From Mycobacterium sp. (GTDB lineage: Bacteria; Actinomycetota; Actinomycetes; Mycobacteriales; Mycobacteriaceae): a stretch of DNA of 6,441 nucleotides. The notes under the pieces are model-generated. The model was given only the letters and a program-made list of their open reading frames with translations, ran no database searches and had not been told where the DNA came from. The translations under genes were made by a program, and so were the position numbers. The stretch covers positions 1 through 6,441 of the forward strand of contig JAFAQO010000076.1 in assembly GCA_019246375.1 (NCBI GenBank). Direction: 5' to 3'. Positions 1-6,271 of the stretch are shown one piece after another (position 1 is the stretch's first letter; each line of letters opens with the position of its first letter).

Positions 1-215
1 CAACGTATAACCACCATCCAGGGTGGTGACGAGTGGCGAAGGTAGTTGCTCAGCGCAAACAGCCCCCACATCACACCGAGCGCGACGAACGCGGCGTCAC
101 GGTAACTCCGCCGCGCTGGCTTGTCGCACCACCAGTAGATGAACAGCGCCACCGAGGTCACCGAGGCCACAAGGACAAGAGTGGCGCACACGACAACAAA
201 CCAGACCATCACCAT
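1..215 (-). CDS. Small membrane protein, Rv1616-like (partial, 3' end outside window)
   Basis: An open minus-strand frame starts with ATG at 215 and runs off the window at position 1, giving 71 visible residues with no stop. It begins MVMVWFVVVCATLVLV. A hydrophobic helix spans about residues 4-28, followed by a basic stretch (DKPARRSYRD, about 31-40) that probably faces the cytoplasm, then a second hydrophobic segment at about 41-56. An in-frame ATG two codons downstream (209) is an equally possible start; a purine-rich GGAAAG lies about 9 nt before the first. The visible part matches my recollection of Rv1616, a conserved mycobacterial membrane protein of about 130 residues that sits after the TM2 gene and before pykA. 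No function is known to me. I see no catalytic motif. The identification as a real gene is firm; any role is open. Confidence 0.8.
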   Translation of the reverse strand, partial: MVMVWFVVVCATLVLVASVTSVALFIYWWCDKPARRSYRDAAFVALGVMWGLFALSNYLRHSSPPWMVVIR

Positions 216-349
216 GACCCCGTCTTTCCGTGGACCTGCCGCTGCGACATCAGGTCAGGGCAGCTGAGCAGGACGGTATTCGCCGCGCTACTCGGGGACA
301 CGCGTAGTCGACTACTCGATTCGAGTCGGCGCGTGGTCTCGCGGCGGGA
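216..349. other. Intergenic region with possible promoter for the Rv1616-like gene
   Basis: This 134 bp gap is the longest non-coding stretch in the window and separates the TM2 gene from the downstream membrane gene. It holds the double palindrome at 304-326. On the minus strand a TACCGT hexamer (273-278) fits the mycobacterial -10 pattern TANNNT and would give a 5' leader of roughly 50 nt, but I see no convincing -35 box. No U-tract terminator is visible. A separate promoter here is an inference, supported mainly by the gap size in an otherwise tightly packed cluster. Confidence 0.3.
304..326. repeat. Two adjoining palindromes (12 bp and 13 bp)
   Basis: Positions 304-315 read GTAGTCGACTAC, a perfect 12 bp palindrome. 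Positions 314-326 read ACTCGATTCGAGT, with perfect 6 bp arms around one central base. The two share two bases. In RNA they could form two short hairpins just after the TM2 gene stop. They could equally be a dimeric-protein operator. Neither is followed by a T-run, so an intrinsic terminator of the classical kind is not supported. Confidence 0.45.
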
Positions 350-751
350 CTATGTCTCCCGGAGTGGGCGGCCTTGTGGGTCGCGCACCTTGTCGATCAA
401 TATCAGCACGGCGTCGACCGTCCCCCAGATTGCCGCACCGATTCCGCAGGTCACCAGGCCCACGATTAACTGGGCAACACCCAGCCCGGTGTAACCAAGG
501 TAGATGCGGCCGATGCCGGCGATACCGGCCAAGCCTAAGAGCTGCAGTAGTCCCGCGACGAGCTTCGATTTGTCGGAAAGCGGTTCCCCGGTCGACGGAT
601 GCCGACCATAAGGTGCGATCGGATCGCCGTGGGCACTCGGTGGGTATGGCTGGTACGGCGGCGGATAACCAGGCGGCTGAGGTGGCTGTGCGCTGTGCTC
701 TGACGCGCCCGGCTGCCACGGATCGGTCACGTTGTCAGGATGCCAGATCAC
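350..751 (-). CDS. TM2-domain membrane protein, Rv1615-like
   Basis: This encodes 133 residues from GTG 751 to TAG 350. The N-terminal half (about 11-58) is low-complexity, rich in Pro, Tyr and Gln (PPGYPPPYQPYPP), and probably disordered. Residues about 62-118 form a TM2 domain: a first helix (KLVAGLLQLLGLAGIAGIG), the signature GRIYLG at 81-86, a second helix (VAQLIVGLVTCGIGAAIWG) and the closing W-x-x-x-D-A element at 109-114. A short charged tail follows (DKVRDPQGRPLRET). TM2 proteins span the membrane twice; their biochemical role in bacteria is not established. The start has a GGGGCAGG purine-rich stretch about 7 nt upstream and is the first start in frame; a GTG at codon 8 is the alternative. 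The gene lies 48 bp after lgt in the same direction, so co-transcription is likely. It resembles Rv1615 as I recall it, which is slightly longer in the Pro/Tyr-rich part. Confidence 0.88.
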   Translation of the reverse strand: MIWHPDNVTDPWQPGASEHSAQPPQPPGYPPPYQPYPPSAHGDPIAPYGRHPSTGEPLSDKSKLVAGLLQLLGLAGIAGIGRIYLGYTGLGVAQLIVGLVTCGIGAAIWGTVDAVLILIDKVRDPQGRPLRET

Positions 752-799
752 TCCTGGGCCTGCCCCGTTTCAACCGGAACAAAGCATCATTGCCGCATG

Positions 800-2485
800 C
801 TAGCGCCGGCTTCTCGACCGCAAATCCCTCAGCCGAGACCTCCACCGCCGAAGCTCCCCGGTGGGTTCTTCACTCAAGGGCTCTGGCGGCGAACCTTTGG
901 CTACGCCGCCCTCATCGTCACTGGATTCCACTTTTTCGGCGACTGGCTCAGCCGCGGTCTCGGGCTCCGTGGGCTTGGGTTGTTCAGCCACGGATTCGAC
1001 AGCCTCCGCCGGCATTGGGTCACCCTCGGGCACCTCGGCCTCCGCCGACTCCGCCTGCGCCGCTACCGCCTCAGCCTCGCCCTCCGGCCGCTCGGCTTCC
1101 GACACCTCCTCGGCCTTGGGTTCCTCAGTCTCTGACTCGTCGGCTTCGACCAGCCGGCGTCTCGACCGCAAGTCCGTCAGCCGAGACCTCCACCGCCGAA
1201 GCCCCCTGGTGGGACCTTCAGCCAAGGGCTCAGCCTGGGGTTCCTCGGCATCCCCCGCTTCAGCCTCGGCCGCTACCGCCTCAGCTTCGCCCTCTGGCCG
1301 CGCAGCGCCGGGGACCTCAACCTCGGGCTCAGGTTCTGCCCGCTCAGCCCCGGTTTCCCTAGCCGCGGATTCGACGACCTCTGGCGGAACCACTTCAACT
1401 TCGGGCGCGTCGCCTTCGACCGCTTCAGCCTCCGCCGCTACCGCCTCAGCCTCGGGCTGGTCGGCTTTCGTCTCAGCAGAATCGCCCGGTTCGACCACAA
1501 CCCGTTCGCCGTCAGCTCGTCCGGCAACCGGCGCGGCCGCCGCAGCGCCGGATGCCGAAGCCACGGCCGCAAGTTCGCTGGCCGGCTCAGGTACCGGCGC
1601 CTCCTCAGCAGCGTGACGGGTGCCACCCAGTGTCGTCGGGTCTTCGCGGCCCTTCGGCGCCAAGATGATGTAGACGACCGCACCGATGAAGACGAAAGTC
1701 GATGTGAACGAGTTGATCCGGATTCCGGCAATGTGCGTGGCGGTATCGTCACGCAGCAACTCGACAACGAAACGCCCGACGCAGTAGCCGGCGACGTAGA
1801 GCGCGAACAGCCGCCCGTGGCCGATAGTGAACCGCCGATCCAGATAGATCAGCACGACGAATATCAGGACGTTCCAGAGCAATTCGTACAGGAACGTCGG
1901 CTGCACGACCATCGCCAGCTGTCCGGTCGAGACCCCGTCCAGGGAATGCACGTCAACGAAACCCGACGGGTCGCGGCGATAGAAAATCTCCAAGCCCCAC
2001 GGCATCGTGGTCTCGCGGCCGAACAGCTCCTGGTTGAAGTAGTTTCCCAATCGGCCGATGGCCTGGGCGAGCACGATGCCGGGAGCCACCGCGTCGCCAA
2101 ACGCCGGCAGCGGGATGCCGCGCCGTCGGCACCCGATCCACGCGCCGACACCGCCAAGGGCTACCGCGCCCCAGATTCCCAAACCGCCGTCCCAGATACG
2201 CAGCGCCGCACTTAGTCCGGCGCCGCCCTGCCCGAAATATGTCCGCCAATCGGTGCTGAGGTGGTAGAGCCGGCCGCCGATCAAGCCGAAAGGAACGGCC
2301 CACAGCGCGATGTCGTAAATGACGCCTCGCTCCCCGCCTCGGGCCTCCCAGCGCCGGTCACCGATCAGCAGCGCTACCACGATCCCGACGATGATGAATA
2401 CGGCATAGGCGCGGATCGGTACCGGTCCGAGATGCCAAACTCCCTGCGGCGGGCTGGGGAGATAAGCCAGGACAGTGGTCGTCAT
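800..2485 (-). CDS. lgt: Prolipoprotein diacylglyceryl transferase with long acidic/basic tail
   Basis: Lgt transfers sn-1,2-diacylglyceryl from phosphatidylglycerol to the lipobox cysteine of prolipoproteins at the plasma membrane, the first step of lipoprotein maturation. The 561-residue product has a catalytic membrane domain at about 1-280 with seven predicted hydrophobic segments (about 25-42, 56-71, 103-118, 132-143, 192-213, 225-241, 260-276). Visible Lgt elements are GGRLYHL (70-76), the family signature GRLGNYFNQELFGRE (144-158; Arg145, Asn148, Glu153) and GRFVVELLR (237-245). The E. coli HGGLIG motif is WGAVALG here (from Trp105). Residues about 281-561 form a hydrophilic tail rich in Ala, Glu and Pro, with repeats (EAEAVAAEAEA-type, three copies) and two copies of a basic module, LRRWRSRLxDLRSR. 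Ordinary Lgt is about 260-300 residues; mycobacterial ones are longer, and this exceeds the M. tuberculosis form as I recall it. ATG 2485 overlaps the trpA stop by 4 bp (ATGA), with AGAGGA about 10 nt upstream. Confidence 0.96.
   Translation of the reverse strand: MTTTVLAYLPSPPQGVWHLGPVPIRAYAVFIIVGIVVALLIGDRRWEARGGERGVIYDIALWAVPFGLIGGRLYHLSTDWRTYFGQGGAGLSAALRIWDGGLGIWGAVALGGVGAWIGCRRRGIPLPAFGDAVAPGIVLAQAIGRLGNYFNQELFGRETTMPWGLEIFYRRDPSGFVDVHSLDGVSTGQLAMVVQPTFLYELLWNVLIFVVLIYLDRRFTIGHGRLFALYVAGYCVGRFVVELLRDDTATHIAGIRINSFTSTFVFIGAVVYIILAPKGREDPTTLGGTRHAAEEAPVPEPASELAAVASASGAAAAAPVAGRADGERVVVEPGDSAETKADQPEAEAVAAEAEAVEGDAPEVEVVPPEVVESAARETGAERAEPEPEVEVPGAARPEGEAEAVAAEAEAGDAEEPQAEPLAEGPTRGLRRWRSRLTDLRSRRRLVEADESETEEPKAEEVSEAERPEGEAEAVAAQAESAEAEVPEGDPMPAEAVESVAEQPKPTEPETAAEPVAEKVESSDDEGGVAKGSPPEPLSEEPTGELRRWRSRLRDLRSRSRR
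805..883 (-). repeat. Direct repeat copy A in lgt tail (terminal copy)
   Basis: This 79 bp segment matches 1153-1231 at 70 of 79 positions by my hand count, offset by 348 bp (116 codons, so in frame). It encodes the extreme C terminus of Lgt, PLSEEPTGELRRWRSRLRDL and the following RSRSRR, ending directly at the stop codon. Confidence 0.9.
1061..1445 (-). repeat. Short in-frame repeats in lgt tail (EAEAVAA units)
   Basis: The + strand string cgctaccgcctcagc starts at 1061, 1271 and 1436. It encodes EAEAVAA followed by Glu or Gln at Lgt residues about 345-355, 399-409 and 469-479. Spacings are 210 and 165 bp, both multiples of three. The downstream copies extend to PEGEAEAVAA(E/Q)AE. The pattern fits expansion and contraction of a low-complexity acidic tail without breaking the frame. 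Confidence 0.85.
1153..1231 (-). repeat. Direct repeat copy B in lgt tail (internal copy)
   Basis: Partner of 805-883. It encodes Lgt residues about 420-445, containing LRRWRSRLTDLRSRRR, the internal copy of the basic module. The central 23 bp block is identical between copies, and most of the nine differences lie towards the ends. Confidence 0.9.
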
Positions 2486-3294
2486 AACGCAGAAATCCTC
2501 TGGCGCACACCGGCCGCGAGTTCTTCGGTCAACGCGCGCAATGCGGGAAGGCCGTCGCTCAGCGCGGACACCAGCGCTGAGCCGACGATGACGCCGTCGG
2601 CATAGCTGCCGATCTCGGCGGCCTGTTCGCGTGACCGCACACCGAGGCCCACTCCAACCGGTATGTCAGAGACGTCCTTCACTCGCCGCACCAATTCTGG
2701 CGCGGCCTGCGATACCACGTCACGTGCTCCCGTCACACCCATCGTCGACGCCGCGTAGACGAATCCGCGTGACGCCTCGACCGTCGCCGCCAACCGTTGC
2801 TGGGTCGATGAAGGGGCCACCAAAAAGATTCGATCCAACCGATGTTGATCGGATGCCGCCAGCCACTCGTCGGCCTCGTCCGGAATGAGGTCCGGCGTGA
2901 TGAGGCCCTGTCCGCCGGCTGAGGCGAGGTCGCGGGCGAATGCGTCAACCCCGTATCGCAGCACTGGATTCCAATACGTCATGACGACCGCGCGGCCGCC
3001 AGCGTCACTGATCGCCTCGACAGCTGTCAACGTATCCCGAACTCGCACGCCACCGCGCAGCGCGGCCGCCGTCGCCATTGCGATGGTCGGGCCATCCATG
3101 CCAGGATCCGAGTACGGCACGCCGACTTCTACGATGTCGCAACCGTATTCGACAAGCACAGTCATCGCTTGGATCGAGGTCTGCACATCGGGGTATCCGG
3201 TCGGCAGGTAACCGATCAAAGCCGCCCGATCGCGCTCGCGGCAGGACCTGAAAGCCGTTGTGAGCCGGCTAACTTCGCTTTGGCGCGCAGTCAC
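2482..3294 (-). CDS. trpA: Tryptophan synthase alpha chain
   Basis: TrpA cleaves indole-3-glycerol phosphate to indole and glyceraldehyde 3-phosphate; indole is channelled to TrpB in the alpha2-beta2 complex in the cytoplasm. The 270-residue length is normal for the TIM-barrel family. The active-site block [16 protein letters not shown] contains the expected catalytic Glu56 and Asp67. Other family elements are GYLPTGYPD (28-36), YWNPVLRYG (107-115), PDLIPDE (134-140), GVTGAR (186-191) and the phosphate-binding [11 protein letters not shown] (211-221) and IVGSALV (236-242). The start is GTG 3294, which overlaps the trpB stop in a GTGA motif; GGAG lies 6 nt upstream inside trpB, supporting translational coupling. 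The stop overlaps lgt by 4 bp. Gly65 in the SDPGMD loop corresponds, by my alignment from memory, to the M. tuberculosis residue implicated in resistance to allosteric tryptophan synthase inhibitors. No defects seen. Confidence 0.97.
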   Translation of the reverse strand: MTARQSEVSRLTTAFRSCRERDRAALIGYLPTGYPDVQTSIQAMTVLVEYGCDIVEVGVPYSDPGMDGPTIAMATAAALRGGVRVRDTLTAVEAISDAGGRAVVMTYWNPVLRYGVDAFARDLASAGGQGLITPDLIPDEADEWLAASDQHRLDRIFLVAPSSTQQRLAATVEASRGFVYAASTMGVTGARDVVSQAAPELVRRVKDVSDIPVGVGLGVRSREQAAEIGSYADGVIVGSALVSALSDGLPALRALTEELAAGVRQRISAL

Positions 3295-4637
3295 GAGTTG
3301 CTCCGATCCGATTGCCCGGCTCCTCCTCGGGCCGTCCCCTCGCGAAGCTGGGGTACCGCCCCGCTGCCCGCATCGTCACCGGGCGCGCCATCGAGCAGGC
3401 CGAACCACTTCGCTGCCGTCTCGACGTCCTTATCCCCGCGGCCGGACAGATTCACCACGATGACCGCTCCGCTGCCCAGTTCCGTGACCAGCTTCAGGGC
3501 GCCGGCCACCGCGTGCGCGGATTCGATTGCCGGGATGATCCCCTCAGTCCGGCACAGCAATCGGAAGGCGTCCATAGCCTCAGTATCGGTGATGGGCTGG
3601 TATTGGGCCCGTCCCGTCTCTTTGAGCCAGGCATGCTCGGGGCCGACTCCTGGATAGTCCAGCCCGGCCGAGATCGAGTGCGACTCGATCGTCTGGCCGT
3701 CGTCGTCTTGAAGCAGATACGAAAACGAGCCCTGGAACGCCCCCGGCGATCCGCCGGTGAAGGTCGCGGCATGCCGGCCGGTCTCGACGCCGTCTCCGGC
3801 CGCCTCGTATCCGACCAGCCGAACTCCCGGATCGTCGATGAATGCGTGGAAAATGCCGATGGCGTTCGAGCCACCGCCGACACAGGCTGTCACGGCGTCC
3901 GGCAACCGACCGGCCTGATGCAGGATCTGCGCACGGGTCTCTAGACCGATAATCCGCTGGAAATCCCGGACCATGGTCGGGAAAGGATGCGGTCCGGCCG
4001 CGGTGCCGAAGCAGTAGTAGGTGCTGTCGGCGTTGGTGACCCAGTCACGGAAAGCCTCATTGATCGCGTCTTTAAGGGTTTTCGACCCTGAGTCAACGGA
4101 GACGACCTCGGCGCCCAACAGTCGCATCCGCGCCACATTCAGCGCCTGCCGCTCGGTGTCTACGGCGCCCATGTAGACGACGCAGTCCAAGCCCAACAGC
4201 GCGCAGGCGGTAGCAGTAGCCACCCCGTGCTGGCCGGCACCGGTCTCGGCGATCACCCGGGTCTTGCCCATCCGCTGAGCCAGCAAGGCCTGGCCGAGGA
4301 CGTTGTTGATTTTGTGAGACCCGGTGTGGTTCAAGTCTTCTCGCTTGAGGAATATTCGCGCGCCGTCGGCGTGCGCACCGAGGCGACGGGCCTCGTACAG
4401 CGGCGACGGTCGGCCGGCATAGTCGGCCTGCAGCTTGTCGAGAAGATCGAGGAATTCCTGGTCGGTGCGCGCCTTGTCGTAGGCGGCGGTGACTTCCTCG
4501 ATCACTGCCATCAGTGCCTCCGCGACATAGCGGCCGCCATACACGCCGAAATGACCACGCGGATCCGGGTCGTGGCGAGTCGGTTCGGCGATGGCCGCGC
4601 TGGAACGGGGAAGGTCCTGGCCAGAAAGCTTTGCCAT
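3291..4637 (-). CDS. trpB: Tryptophan synthase beta chain with C-terminal extension
   Basis: TrpB is the PLP-dependent subunit that condenses indole with L-serine to make tryptophan. From ATG 4637 the product is 448 residues. Family elements are [14 protein letters not shown] (29-42), the PLP lysine in HTGSHKINN (Lys109), the catalytic glutamate in AETGAGQHG (Glu131), the phosphate-binding GGGSNA (254-259), [12 protein letters not shown] (277-288) and NLSGRGDKD (396-404, Ser398 near the PLP ring nitrogen). The consecutive TTG (4643), GTG (4640) and ATG (4637) are all possible starts; no strong ribosome site distinguishes them, and I prefer the ATG. The usual family end WFGLL is followed by 33 extra Gly/Ala/Ser/Asp-rich residues (416-448) that reach into the trpA start. 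The usually conserved Pro of the YVPE motif is Ala39 here. The gene lies 66 bp downstream of trpC. Confidence 0.97.
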   Translation of the reverse strand: MAKLSGQDLPRSSAAIAEPTRHDPDPRGHFGVYGGRYVAEALMAVIEEVTAAYDKARTDQEFLDLLDKLQADYAGRPSPLYEARRLGAHADGARIFLKREDLNHTGSHKINNVLGQALLAQRMGKTRVIAETGAGQHGVATATACALLGLDCVVYMGAVDTERQALNVARMRLLGAEVVSVDSGSKTLKDAINEAFRDWVTNADSTYYCFGTAAGPHPFPTMVRDFQRIIGLETRAQILHQAGRLPDAVTACVGGGSNAIGIFHAFIDDPGVRLVGYEAAGDGVETGRHAATFTGGSPGAFQGSFSYLLQDDDGQTIESHSISAGLDYPGVGPEHAWLKETGRAQYQPITDTEAMDAFRLLCRTEGIIPAIESAHAVAGALKLVTELGSGAVIVVNLSGRGDKDVETAAKWFGLLDGAPGDDAGSGAVPQLREGTARGGAGQSDRSNS

Positions 4638-4703
4638 CACCAAGGCTCAACGCGCAAGCGGCTCATCGGGTTCATCATTCCCGCTGATCCGGCTCATCAC
4701 TGA
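4638..4703 (-). other. trpC-trpB intergenic gap with 16-codon frame and short repeats
   Basis: This 66 bp spacer is unusual in a cluster that otherwise overlaps. On the minus strand an ATG at 4697 opens MSRISGNDEPDEPLAR and ends at TGA 4649-4647, 9 nt before the trpB ATG and in the same frame as trpB. The + strand 9-mer cggctcatc occurs at 4659-4667 and 4690-4698, with a degenerate copy between them. No ribosome binding site precedes the small frame, but it begins only 6 nt after the trpC stop, so re-initiation is possible. Whether it is translated cannot be told from this sequence. Confidence 0.25.
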
Positions 4704-5522
4704 CTAGCGGGCCGGCTTCGGACAAGACGGATGCCTACCCGCCGTCACCAGATCGGCAACCGCCGCACGGGGGTCACCGCTGGTGACCAGGCCTTCGCCG
4801 ACCAGCACCGCATCTGCACCTGCGCCGGCATACGCCAACAGATCGGCGGTGCCGCGGACACCGGATTCGGCGATCCTGATCACGTTGGTGGGCAGTCCGG
4901 GAGCGATCCGCGCGAAGCAATCGCGGTCCACTTCCAGAGTCATCAGATCGCGGGCGTTGACGCCGATCACTCGGGCGCCGGCCTTCAGCGCCCGGTCGGC
5001 TTCTGCTTCGGTGTGCACTTCCACCAGAGCGGTCATGCCCAGCGACTCGGTGCGGTCCAGCATCGACACCAACGCAGGCTGCTCGAGCGCCGCAACGATC
5101 AAGAGCAACATGTCCGCACCGTGGGCACGGGCTTCGTGAATCTGGTATGGCCGCACCACAAAGTCTTTACGCAAGACCGGCACTGAGACCGCCGCCCGCA
5201 CGGCATCAAGGTCGTCGAGCGAACCGTGGAAACGTCGCTCTTCGGTCACCACGCTGATGATGCGCGCACCACCGTCCTCGTAGGCGCGGGCCAACTTGGC
5301 AGCGTCGGAGATGGGTGCAAGCCGACCCGCCGATGGACTGGCCCGCTTGACCTCGGCGATGACGCCGATGCCGGGCGCGCGTAATGCCGCCATGACGTCC
5401 AGCGGCGACGGCATTGCCTCAGCCGCTGCCTTGATCTCGGACAGGCTTACCACGGCCTCACGGGCGGCGACATCCGCGCGGACTCCCTCGATGATGGAGT
5501 CGAGCACGGTTGCCGAACTCAT
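4704..5522 (-). CDS. trpC: Indole-3-glycerol phosphate synthase
   Basis: TrpC closes the indole ring, converting CdRP to indole-3-glycerol phosphate with loss of CO2 and water. The product is 272 residues from ATG 5522 to TAG 4704, the length I recall for the M. tuberculosis protein. The TIM-barrel carries the full catalytic set: Glu57 and Lys59 in [11 protein letters not shown], Lys119 in VLRKDF, Glu168 in LVEVH, Asn189 in GVNARDL, and Glu219-Ser220 in AESGV. Phosphate-binding loops GVRGTADL and VLVGEGLV (from about 221 and 239) follow. It is a single-function enzyme, not fused to TrpF. The start is supported by GGAGGG at 5532-5537, 9 nt upstream, and by the family N terminus [10 protein letters not shown]. 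The same frame is open 27 codons further up to a GTG at 5603 that overlaps the preceding gene (see the separate entry). Confidence 0.96.
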   Translation of the reverse strand: MSSATVLDSIIEGVRADVAAREAVVSLSEIKAAAEAMPSPLDVMAALRAPGIGVIAEVKRASPSAGRLAPISDAAKLARAYEDGGARIISVVTEERRFHGSLDDLDAVRAAVSVPVLRKDFVVRPYQIHEARAHGADMLLLIVAALEQPALVSMLDRTESLGMTALVEVHTEAEADRALKAGARVIGVNARDLMTLEVDRDCFARIAPGLPTNVIRIAESGVRGTADLLAYAGAGADAVLVGEGLVTSGDPRAAVADLVTAGRHPSCPKPAR

Positions 5523-5603
5523 GCCTGTCGTCCCTCCCCACGGATGCCACAGCTTTAGAGGATCCCATCGAAGGGTAGCGGCCGTAAGCCCGCGCGCTGT
5601 CAC
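5523..5603 (-). promoter_or_regulatory. trpC upstream region with in-frame GTG and three Trp codons
   Basis: From GTG 5603, which shares a GTGA overlap with the stop of the upstream gene, the frame is open into trpC for 27 codons, including TGG at codons 13, 19 and 22 (RWDP, LWHPWGG). AGAGG lies about 4 nt before this GTG. Codon choice (CTT twice, CTA, CGA, CCT) is atypical for a high-GC mycobacterial gene, which argues against an ordinary protein extension. The RNA segment UCCUC (5558-5562) can pair with GAGGG (5532-5536), part of the trpC ribosome site, through four Watson-Crick pairs and one G-U. A leader role or an alternative TrpC N terminus are both possible; a simple spacer is the null explanation. 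Confidence 0.25.
5532..5537 (-). promoter_or_regulatory. trpC: Shine-Dalgarno site of trpC
   Basis: The minus strand reads GGGGAGGGACGACAGGC immediately before ATG 5522. The GGAGGG core lies 9 nt from the start codon and is the strongest ribosome site in the window. It decides between the 272-residue start and the upstream GTG at 5603. Confidence 0.7.
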
Positions 5604-6271
5604 CGACCCTCTGTGTCGGATTCAAGTTTTGGTTGACCATCGCGCGGCGGCGCCGACTCCCCCGGTCCATCGGTCGGGTCGTGCCCCTCGTCAAGCGCAT
5701 CCCAAATCCGCCGCTCTGACATCGCACCGTCATCGCGCTGCATCATCGAACGCCGAGCGCCAGGCGCGGCATATTTCGTCACGCTGGCGCCACCGGGCCG
5801 CGCTGATCGCATCAATAACACCGCGGCAGCCAACGCACAGACGGCGGACACCAAGGTGATCGCCGCGCCCACGTAGTGCCGCTCGCTTCCGACCATCGAC
5901 AGCACCGGGACATTAGCGAGGTCGGCTGCGCGCACTGCGACGTCGGGAATCACCCACAAACTGACGGCCAGATAACCGGTCGCCAGGCTGGCCACTGCTA
6001 CGAGCACCGCCAGCATCCGCAGCGGCCAGCCGCGAACCGCCACCGCGGCGACAGCGGTGGCCACCAGCAATAGCGCCAACGGCAGCAGCGCCGTCGACCA
6101 GGACGCTCCCGAGACAGTGGCGGTCTTCGGCGGTCCCAGCCCGTCGAACGACCGGATGGCGACCCACGACAACCGAGACGCTGCCCACAGCCCGCCGGCG
6201 GCGACCAGTAGCAAGAGCTGGCCGATGCGGATCACCAGCCGGCCCCGACGGTCGGGCTGCGGGTCAGCCAT
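5600..6271 (-). CDS. Trp-operon-associated membrane protein, Rv1610-like
   Basis: The 223-residue product belongs by sequence character and position to the actinobacterial family named for its place in the trp operon (TIGR02234/Trp_oprn_chp, recalled, not searched). Four hydrophobic segments are visible: about 13-32, 59-79, 85-108 and 133-154. The loop between the first two includes [15 protein letters not shown] (35-49). The cytoplasmic-looking C-terminal tail (about 155-223) is hydrophilic and holds [20 protein letters not shown] at 184-203, the most motif-like part. ATG 6271 overlaps the end of trpE by 8 bp, implying coupled translation. The stop at 5600 overlaps a possible GTG start of the trpC frame. 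Its molecular role is unknown to me. Ideas such as a tryptophan or precursor transporter, or a membrane anchor for the pathway, rest on location only. Confidence 0.9.
   Translation of the reverse strand: MADPQPDRRGRLVIRIGQLLLLVAAGGLWAASRLSWVAIRSFDGLGPPKTATVSGASWSTALLPLALLLVATAVAAVAVRGWPLRMLAVLVAVASLATGYLAVSLWVIPDVAVRAADLANVPVLSMVGSERHYVGAAITLVSAVCALAAAVLLMRSARPGGASVTKYAAPGARRSMMQRDDGAMSERRIWDALDEGHDPTDGPGESAPPRDGQPKLESDTEGR

Noticed and set aside
33..494. + strand frame of 153 codons at the left edge
   Set aside because: It is antisense to the Rv1616-like and TM2 genes, His/Arg/Pro-rich and without recognisable family features.
783..801. AGCAT/ATGCT inverted repeat at the lgt stop as a terminator
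   Set aside because: The stem is only 5 bp with a 9 nt loop and no T-run; the downstream gene begins within 50 bp in the same direction.
352..1362. Long + strand reading frame (336 codons) opposite lgt and the TM2 gene
   Set aside because: It is antisense to two well-supported genes, Pro/Arg-rich without domain character, and explained by high GC and the repeats on the other strand.
861..1616. + strand frame of 251 codons rich in Ser, Ala and Thr
   Set aside because: It is the codon-register mirror of the Ala/Glu-rich Lgt tail; its Ser/Ala repeats follow from the complement of GCC/GAG codons.
4640..4643. TTG or GTG as the trpB start
   Set aside because: Both are adjacent to ATG 4637 in frame and differ by one or two residues; ATG is preferred, though sequence alone cannot exclude them.
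5571..5580. TACCCT (minus strand) as a -10 box for an internal trpC promoter
   Set aside because: It fits TANNNT, but that pattern is frequent by chance and no -35 element is spaced properly; the surrounding gene overlaps favour read-through transcription.
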